Source of the DNA: Caenorhabditis elegans
Taxonomy: Eukaryota; Nematoda; Chromadorea; Rhabditida; Rhabditidae
Direction: 5' to 3'
NCBI RefSeq assembly: GCF_000002985.6
Contig: NC_003284.9
Span: forward strand, 6,634,001 to 6,698,000
DNA length: 64,000 bases
The notes below the pieces were generated by a model. That model was not told the DNA's origin, searched no databases, and saw nothing but the letters and a program-made list of their open reading frames with translations. Below, in pieces: positions 56,088 to 64,000 of the stretch. How positions within the stretch are numbered: the stretch's first letter is position 1; the number at the start of each line of letters is the position of its first letter. The position numbers and the translations under genes were made by a program.

Positions 56088-59000
56088 GAAACACAATAGT
56101 TGTTCTCAAAAATACATATTTGAGAAAATAAAAAAATGAAGTAGTCATTGAAAATAAAAAATGGCAAACGAAGATGCATGTTTCGATTTTCAAGTGTGAG
56201 AAGATGGGCGAAATGAAGCACAAATGGGGCGGGGCCTAGTGACAGAGGGGTTCGGCAGGAGAAGGACGGACGCAACGAGAAAAAGGGTTGGACACCAGCG
56301 GTTATGTATATGTTCATGAATATTCAAGAATAATCTCAGTCATTGGTGCCTCTTGTCTTCTTTCATTGAAAAGAAAACCAAATCCTGTGTAATTTATGCA
56401 TTGCAAAAATGAAAAAGGGGATACCGTCAAAATGAGTGTGACACTTGAGTGTTAAGCAAGAAAACGCATTCTACAAGAGGATTAGATAGAAGAATCTTCT
56501 AAAAACATGAATAACTAAGTAGAAAGTTCAGAAATTGGAAAAGAATTAAAAAAATATATTTTGAATTTGGAGTAGAGCCAATGGGTACACTGTTGAAAAC
56601 CACCTATATGGTGCCAACATGGCCAAATGTCAGAGTAAAAGTTTTCCACATTTTTTGACAAAAATTTTATTGAGTAAAAAAGTGGCAGTTACTAGGTTTC
56701 ATCTGTTTTTTGAAATGAATATAGCAAATCAAATATTTTTTCTGCTCATTAGAATAAGGAATATTATCAAAAATATCAAACATCCGATCTATAGAAGTTA
56801 CATGATCGTTGCACCAATCTTTAACCTACTACCCTACTACTACCTACCCGGGCACGCACTTTACCTTTAACTTCACAAATTCTTCCTATTGGCTAGCAAA
56901 CAAATAGAAAATTGGCATTTATTAGACTTCGAACAAGGTCAGAAAAAGAAAAGCGCCGTTTTTTTTCGAGTAAAACCTCTTACAATCCAAATGAACAGAT
57001 GATAATTACTTGTTGTGTGGCTTTGAAAGTGCAATCCGCGAGAGCACGCTTCCCGATATCTGCTCTTCTTTGTATTACTCGGAGGTCACCTTCTTGATGA
57101 AGTGGTTATGAATAGTGTGAGCACTCATCCTTTCATCAAAACAAAATTAAATCAAATCCTCTTTTCTACAACTCTTTTCAAGCTGGAATGTGATTTTGCG
57201 GCTCGAGAATAGGACAAGCAGAAAGCGAAAGTGCCAAAAGCGGGCAGAATACAGAATGAAAACTAACTGGTTGATCGTGGTCGGGAGGATCATAGTCGGG
57301 CAAAGGAAACATTGATGAGGATCAAAAGTGACAGATGATATGACGAGTCAAGCAGGCAACGCACATGCTTCCGGTGTCGACATACTACAAGCACACTCAA
57401 TTCGGAAGTAGAGAAACTACTCAGCATCCGGGCGTGGACCCCCGCCAAACAACGACCATCTCAATGAAATTGCGTATTTGATTGTTAGGGCTCTTTGAGG
57501 GTCGCATGCTCATGGTTTTGTTTCCTGGCAGCTATTTATTTAGATTTTAAAAAATGAGATTTCGCTTTGGCACAAAATAAGACGAATCTGCTTAATGAAA
57601 TTCTAGGAATTCTTTGATGAATCATCAAGTGCTGGCGTCTAAATGAAGTTTTACAAGAAACTTGAATAAAAACAAGTTTTACTTGCTCATTTTCTCATAG
57701 CATGTTTCTCATTTTCTTAAAAACAAAGAAGTAATTTCAAAGTAAGTAGCAAAAGTTAAACAAATTTGAAAAAGGAGGAACCTCATAAAGTGTAGGGACC
57801 ACCCGGTTCAGCCCCACGAATGCCCAGGAGACGAAACAAAAGAGTCGACAAATTGGACAAGCAATCGACGGAGACTTAATGCAGTTAGCATACGGCCCTG
57901 AAGGAAGAGTGGGGAGCATCTTCTGGATTGACAACCAGGAATAAACAATCTGTGAGCATCTTGAACGGATGTTCACATCTCAGACTTATTAAAAATCCGA
58001 AGAATGGTTGTGGCCAAGAGAAAACTCAACAGAATTATAGTTTGATTCCAACGGAAAAATGTAAATGTACCATGTAGTTAAAGTTTTAAAACATTAATGT
58101 TCCAAGTTCATCTATATTTTATTGGGAAATCTAAAAACCGAAAAAATTGACTGTTGGCATTTTTCAGGAAAAAAAGGCAAACTGATTAAAAATGCTTCAT
58201 CTAAAACTAATCTTGCAGACCCTATTTGTTTTGCACGTGTTGCAAAATTCTCCGCAAAAATGGAAACAATCGAAAGTTTTTTTTCCAGATTTTTTTTCAA
58301 TTTTACTTTCAGTCGCAGTAGGGAAAATATGATACACATTGAAAATGGTAAAGAGGTAATTTCTAAAAAAAAAATAATAAAAACACTAGCGTCAAAATAA
58401 TGTAGGTTTCTATGAGCGAGCACGATAATATTAACGCCTAGTGTCCCGCGGGAGACCTTGAAGAAAAACGGTCTGTGGTTGTCCAGCAACGATTTCAAAT
58501 GTGCCAACTAACCGTTTCTTTTGTCCGCATTAAAAGAACGCATGCGCGAAGGAACAATTCATTCCGTCAATGACAAGTGGTAAAAGAATGAATAAGGAAC
58601 GATTTATGAAATGGGATGTGTTGGGTTAGAATGGAATAGGAAGGTAAAGAAGTTTAATCGAAAACTGTCGTTACCCAGGTGAAAAGTATAATGCTTTGAA
58701 AAATGGTTATACTGGTTTTTTCATTTATAAAGAAAAGCCTATACTTTGTTTTCTGTAAACATTAATGAAAAAAGAGCATTTTTCACAAATTAGTTAAATT
58801 TCTAAAAACGTTACAAGTATGTATAACCACGCATCTGTTTCAAACTGAACAGAAAACTAAAACATCGGCGGCGCAGACAAAAAATAAGCAGTCGTGTGTC
58901 AATTAGTATTATTTATAAAGATAAATGTGTAATTTTTGGAGCTTATACAGTTTTCAAAGCAGGAAACTTAAATTTTAAGTTACTGATTCACATTGTGCTC

Positions 59001-59712
59001 GACTACGAACACATACTGATACTCTTGTCGCCACTTGTAAACAAGCACATGCCAGACGTTGTCCACTTCTCATTCTATTATTCACGCATCATCATTATAA
59101 GTGTTCTTTATTGTAACGTCTGCTCTTTTCCAAGTTGGTAGAATGTTTTGAAGTAAGTAGATTTGGCCTCTGTTGCACAGCAATTTTAGTAATTTAAGCT
59201 TTGTCTGCAATTACAGTAAAAAAGTGGAGGATGCAATTAGAAGATAGATTTTGCATTAACTAAGAGGTTTAGTGACGCAGTAAGAAGTTCACGTGTGGTC
59301 GATACCACCTGCCAGCCATACACCAGTGAAACTGTTAATATAGTATTGTATATATATATATTTTACATAATTGAAATGTTTTGACTTCAAAAAAAAATCA
59401 CCTTATTAGTCAGAAAAAAACCCTATTTTTTTGAAAGACATTGTAAAACTTTTGATTTACTATTACAGTTAATCTTTTTTAAGTCCCTTTTTCAATATCC
59501 TAATCTGGATGTTTGACGCCGACTCGCATACCTACCTAAAAATAAACACAATGCAATGATGTGTTTGTGTGTTCAACTGCATCGTAGCCATAAGGTCCTC
59601 CGCACTGCCTCATCCCACACTTCCCACCGTTTTTGTATATTACGTTCTAATGATGAAATATTCAGCTCACATTTTCTAAATCTCAGTGAGTCGTGTTTTT
59701 GTTCAACATATC
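56088..59712. other. Intergenic between divergent TMTC and SEA-domain genes
   Basis: I see no gene. A GC-rich promoter-like block lies at 56215-56290 next to the TMTC start. Mixed-composition blocks occur at 57230-57470 and 57780-57960. ORFs at 57737-57976 and 58112-58507 look like chance. The rest is AT-rich. Confidence 0.5.
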
Positions 59713-59722
59713 AAAATTTCAG
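59713..59722 (+). promoter_or_regulatory. Probable SL trans-splice acceptor of the SEA-domain gene
   Basis: AAAATTTCAG ends 12 nt before the ATG at 59735. Confidence 0.5.
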
Positions 59723-59734
59723 TCTATTCAGAAA

Positions 59735-61650
59735 ATGTCATACAATCATCACAATCAATCGCAGGGCTATGTTCCATCATACAATTCCCAAAACACAGGA
59801 GCCGCTTATATGGCACGTAGAGGTTGGGGAAATGAAAGTGATAGGAATACTACTATTTCATTTTCCTCAAAAAGCAGGTGATTTTTTTTCTGATATTTCA
59901 ATTTCAAAAATTTAATTGTAACTTACAGTTCCAAGCGAATATACATAACATTATTCATTATGGTTGTTCTTCTTCTTATTGCTGCGATCGTTATCATAAT
60001 TCTTTTTGCGACAGGAGGTAAGTTTGTGTTCAATACTGCTCCCCAATGTAATCTTAACATTTAAATCTGGTTCTTTACAAATTTCAAACAGTCTGGAGCG
60101 TTTTCAGACAATTTGGACTTTTTTGAGTAATGTCTAGAATTAATTTGCAACGGACGTTTTTATTTTTTAATTTTCCATTCCAACGCGGCTTTCGAACTCA
60201 GTTTTTCGAAACCTATTAAGTTACGAACAATTATGAAGAATGTTATACTTTTCAAAAGTAAAAAAAAATTGTAAACATTTGTAAAAATTTTCAACTTTTA
60301 TCTTGTGCTCTCAATTCATAAGATGTCAGAATGAAATTAAAGTTACGAAAGTTTTTCGTTGTGCTGAATTTAATTCCAGCCTTATTTTTGGGGAAGAAGT
60401 TTTGAAATGTCTGACACCACAAGGAGTTTAGATGTCCCATACCAGTGGGGCGTACCGTAGACCGAGTGATGATATAGCGTGCTGTTGTGCTCCCGGTTTG
60501 ATATTGTTTCACTATAGTTGTTATAGCAAACTTCTGAGAGATAATAAAACTTCAAAACCCTTTATGATCCAATCAAAAAAATCTGCAAGTTTTTGGAGTA
60601 ATTTTTGTCAAGTTCATCATCGTTTTTGAGATCATACACTAGTTGTGTAAAGATTTCCCATTGCTTCGTGTACTTATAACTCTTTTTTTCAGTATTTTCT
60701 AGCACCGATCCACTGCAAAATCCAACGAGTTCTCCGATTTTCAATCCTACTCTTCGACCACCGATAAATAACATACCAACATTGGGACCTCCTATATTTT
60801 CACAGGTATTTCTGTAGGTGGAGTATTTCTGTAGCGTCAAAAAAAACATAATTTTGCACAAAACAAAACATTTCTGTTAGAGCAAATCACAACATTTGAC
60901 GCAACTCCATTTTTAATTCAAGAACTTCAGGGTACTTGTGTATTATTTCCCTCATTTTTAAAATTAATTTAACTTTCAGTTATTTATTAAATTTAAAAAA
61001 AAATGATGCCCATTTTCCCACTATAGGCTTTGTTATTTACCAAGCCTAAAAATACATAAACTCTACACGTATTTATTTTTAAAAAAGTGTTTTTCAAAAT
61101 GAGGGCAAATAATACACAAGTACCAAATTAAATTTGAATAAAAATATCTTTGTAGAACCAATCTTACTCTGGAGCCTTCACCATTTTATACCAAGCAAGT
61201 AACGATTTTGATACAAAGAATACAAATAATTACAACAGGGTGTTCAACTTAATACAAAATGCAGTATGTATTAGAGAAATTGCAAACCGTGATTCATGAA
61301 TTTTTTGCAGCTTGACAATGTTTTTGTGACTTCCACTCTTCGTCCATACGCTGCAAAGGCAACCCTCACAGACTTGCAGAACAGGTGAGCAAACCGTTTT
61401 GCTAGACATTTCATAGCGAAACAAGAATTTTCAGTGGGAACGACTTACAAGTGCTGTTCAGGGTTAATATGTTGGGTGGCGGAAATGTCGACCAATTTAC
61501 AGTGGCTGATGTTATCAGGTAACTTTAAAAATTTACGTAGATCATTTAATGTATTAATTCAGAAATAATCTCAATCAACTACGGACTCTGCTCAACGGAA
61601 ACGCTCCAATCGATCCAAATTCAGTCTTTGTTTTTAGGCAGTTTACTTGA
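59735..61650 (+). CDS. Type II single-pass membrane protein with SEA-like extracellular domain, 232 aa
   Basis: Exons: 59735-59877, 59929-60017, 60693-60805, 61156-61263, 61311-61384, 61435-61518 and 61563-61650, all in phase. Residues 1-51 are a polar cytoplasmic tail rich in Asn, Ser, Gln and Tyr, ending in SSKR. One transmembrane helix (about 52-76, LFIMVVLLLIAAIVIIILF) has no signal peptide before it, so the C-terminus should be outside. A Pro/Ser/Thr-rich stalk (about 80-115, SPIFNPTLRPPINN) could be O-glycosylated. Residues about 116-232 fit a SEA-type fold: YSGAFTILYQ, a helix YNRVFNLIQNALDNVF, TLRPYAAKATLTDLQ, then LQVLFRVNML and a helix VADVIRNNLNQLRTLL. The GSVVV autocleavage motif of mucin SEA domains is absent. 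The SEA call rests on pattern, not a search. Its 3' end converges on the next gene with about 120 nt between stops. Confidence 0.88.
60931..61124. mobile_element. MITE copy 1, 194 bp, in intron 3 of the SEA-domain gene
   Basis: Termini GGTACTTGTGTATTATTT and AAATAATACACAAGTACC are exact inverted repeats of at least 18 bp, and CCCTCATTTT / AAAATGAGGG extends them with one interruption. The interior has a smaller palindrome around TAGGCTT ... AAGCCTA. No target duplication is clear. It shares ends and interior with the element at 63275-63482. Confidence 0.8.
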
Positions 61651-61703
61651 ATCGATTTGTTGGTGTAATATGTGAAATCATAGAAATTTCGGGTTAAACG
61701 AAG

Positions 61704-61709
61704 AATAAA
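61704..61709 (+). terminator. Polyadenylation signal of the SEA-domain gene
   Basis: AATAAA lies 54 nt after the TGA stop, inside the short gap between the convergent genes. Confidence 0.65.
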
Positions 61710-61770
61710 ATATTCATTACCAATAAACATAGAGTAGAACGATTCATTAATTAATAAGTTTCGTTCCCGC

Positions 61771-64000
61771 TTATTTTGTAATCTGGAAAACAAATTGGTA
61801 AAGGACTTTGATACATTTATTAAAATTTTCTTACATAATAGTATGTTCCAGCCATAGGATTTCCCAGTTGTTTTCCAGTTTCCGTCCCCAAAAATTCCGT
61901 AAATGTAGTGTAATTAGCATGAAGATCATTCCACACTTGAGGATGCCTTTTTGATATTCGGTTTTTCGTTTGGAACACAAGTACAATATATAACCGGCGA
62001 ACTGAAAATTTAAGAACATTTTGTAGGATATGCTCATAAAACTTTACTTTGGCGACTTGATGTTTGATCAGATTGAATTGTAAGAACTCTGTTCATATTT
62101 CTGAAAAAGACCCCTTCATCCCAAACTGGAACTGATAAATCAATTTCTCGGGAGAGTGAGGAAGGTCTGTTGTAGTACAAATTCATCGACTCTGGATTTC
62201 CGTGAGGATCTAAACTTTACATTTGAATAGTGTATAAAATGAAAACTCACTAAATAAAACCAAAACGTGGAAGAAGGAGTTTGGCATTGGCTCGTGGAAC
62301 AAAAACACATAAAAAACTTTTAATTAGCTGAGTTGTGCTGTAATATTTCTTACTTTTTTCAAGTACACAGGCTCACGGAATCTGTATGGTAGCATTGCAA
62401 AATGATCGCCAGTTCTAATTTCAGGAGTGTTTGCCTTGTTCTTAGTAGGGATATATTCATTCAAAACAACCTACAAATATTAATGCTTGGTAAATGAATT
62501 GTTCGTGTTTGTGTACATTTGCTATTATACTTACATAGTCTATTCCCCCTTTTGGTGCATTTGGAACAATTGATGGTGATAATTGTGTGACGTAAAAAAT
62601 CGGCATAGACAAGTTTGACGACATTTTGTTGATTCCAACTTTTGTTTCGTAAAACACTGAAACAATGCATTTCTAAAATACTCCATTACACGTAACTAAC
62701 CGTTTTCAAACGAGTCTAGCGTGCTTGTTTTACAGCACAAATGCATATTATAGGTCGTTAGCATTTGGTGGTTCACTGCTTGCTCACAGGTGAAGTGCTC
62801 CGGGCAAGCGTTGTCTTCAGTCGGATCACATAAAAGGACGGAAGGCAAATCGTATGATGATGCACCATATGGACATACTAAAATTGTACGAAAATTCATT
62901 TCTTACATTAGTAAGGGATGCAAAATTTTGAACTTTTGAACAGCATCAAAGACAAAACCCGATAATAAAAACATAATATTCAACTAATGACATTAGGGGA
63001 ATTAATAAGTTTTTTAGTTTTTTTTGTGCTAACATTCATATGGTAGTTATAGGAGACTGTTTGTTGTAAGTGTCAGTATGTTAGGTATTTATGTATGTAA
63101 ACTTGTTTTTCCAAAAAACCAAACTTTTGAGTATGATGTGTCTCAAGAAAGCCTTATAATGTGCGCTTGTAACAAACTCACGGAAACTACCATACAAAAC
63201 TTTAAAAATAATGGCAAAAAAAATCATCAAACCTTGTTACTGACCACATTACAAAGACTAATATAATAGAAAATGGTACTTGTGTATTACATGCCTTCAT
63301 TTTCAAATTAAATTAAATTTTCATTTATTCCTCCAATTAAATTAAACGTGATATGCATTTTTCCTCTTTAGGCTTAGAAAATGTTATTTCCTAAGCCTAA
63401 AAATACAAAAGTGTGGTTCACGTTTTTATTTTTCAAAACTTAAAAAATTACCATTAAAATGAGGGCATAATACACAAGTACCTAGAAACTGTAAAACTAA
63501 CGAAGAGTGCAACAATAAATTTAAATAGTTTTTAGGTGCATGTATAATATGACAACGCATTGCAAAATGTTTCTTCGGGCTTAGAAATAGCGTTTTTAAA
63601 CCAGAGATTAGAAATTTCATTTAAAAGATGTGTGGTTAAAAAATAGTCTTATTTTTTTAACACAATACTTAATGTTGTACATATCAATTAGGAACTAATA
63701 TTTTGCGAGGTAACAGTCAACTTTGAACAATCTTGTGATTAACGTTCTTTCTGTTTAAAATGATAAAATTAACTAACTGGTATGTTTCAAAAATTTATAG
63801 ACACTGTTTTGACCAGAAATTGTTTATATTTTTATTTTACAACAATCTGAAAAATTCTTTTTTTATATTCTCACTTGGTTTCACTTGCTCAGGGATTCCT
63901 GGTGGGTTGCTCAAATCTTGTGGCACATCTGCACAGCATCGATGATCATTTGTAAGCTTTGAAAAAACACAGGTCGGATTCCTGCCCGTGCACTCAATAG
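61771..64000 (-). CDS. Cysteine-rich, probably secreted protein, 3' part only (runs off right edge)
   Basis: Exons (minus): 63875-64000 (partial), 62701-62877, 62535-62656, 62354-62470, 62251-62327, 62048-62214, 61835-62001 and 61771-61782. The visible start is a Cys-rich repeat region of the nematode EB/lustrin style: IECTGRNPTCVFS...CCADVPQD, then ICPYGASSYD...LLCDPTED, ACPEHFTCEQA and HLCCKTSTLDSF. After this comes about 210 residues without Cys clusters: PIFYVTQLSPSIVPNAPKGG, a Pro/Tyr-rich stretch, VPRANAKLLLPRFGFIYLDP and RRLYIVLVFQTKNRISKRHP, ending GTYYYITK. I do not recognise this C-terminal domain. The intron between 62251 and 62214 must be only 36 nt to keep the frame, since the next AG gives a stop. 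The last exon is 12 nt. The first visible intron (62878-63874) contains MITE copy 2. The N-terminus, and any signal peptide, lies beyond the window. Confidence 0.85.
63275..63482. mobile_element. MITE copy 2, 208 bp, in an intron of the Cys-rich gene
   Basis: It begins GGTACTTGTGTATTA and ends TAATACACAAGTACC, the same termini and orientation as the copy at 60931-61124, with shared interior words (AAGCCTAAAAATACA, AAAATGAGGGC). The left arm has drifted (ATGCCTTCATTTT). The internal palindrome TAGGCTTAG ... CTAAGCCTA is better preserved than in copy 1. No coding capacity. Confidence 0.78.

Overview
This window reads as nuclear DNA of a Caenorhabditis-type nematode, C. elegans or a close relative. 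It is AT-rich. Genes are split into many small exons by introns that are often 40-60 nt long and end in TTTTCAG-like acceptors. Several start codons sit a few bases after an acceptor that has no upstream exon, as expected for spliced-leader trans-splicing. The gene content also fits: HNF4-derived supplementary nuclear receptors with a CNGCK P-box, a cuticle collagen, and a GARS-AIRS-GART fusion near a TMTC gene. From memory, unverified here, the last two lie together on C. elegans chromosome X (cosmid F38B6). All exon models were built by eye from splice sites and reading phase.

Layout, left to right. A rhodopsin-type GPCR (minus) runs off the left edge (81-1273). A 432-aa nuclear hormone receptor (minus, 2809-5470) carries a hAT-like MITE and a tRNA-like sequence in one intron. 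About 6 kb without a convincing gene follows. A 15-exon, 635-aa coiled-coil protein that I do not recognise occupies 11664-17697 (plus). After 3.8 kb of intergenic DNA comes a 540-aa nuclear receptor (21547-25752, plus), followed at once by a 316-bp inverted-repeat element. A third nuclear receptor, 432 aa with unusual zinc fingers, spans 27910-34844 (minus). After 4 kb of intergenic DNA there is a compact right half: a cuticle collagen with a TATA box (38983-40299, plus), the trifunctional purine enzyme GARS-AIRS-GART (40877-45785, plus), an unrecognised 406-aa protein (46901-48783, minus), a TMTC-type ER O-mannosyltransferase with TPR repeats (50559-56069, minus), a type II membrane protein with a SEA-like domain (59735-61650, plus), and convergent to it a cysteine-rich protein that runs off the right edge (61771-64000, minus).

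The genes do not form one pathway. Recurring themes are lipophilic-ligand or environmental sensing (three receptors and a GPCR), extracellular or secretory proteins (collagen, TMTC, SEA protein, Cys-rich protein) and one housekeeping purine enzyme. I found no operon with the usual ~100-nt spacing, no CRISPR array, no convincing tRNA or rRNA gene, and nothing I can honestly call a new multi-gene system. The most useful leads are the two unrecognised proteins, the odd zinc fingers of the third receptor, non-standard introns (probable GC-AG junctions and a 36-nt intron), and several non-autonomous inverted-repeat elements.
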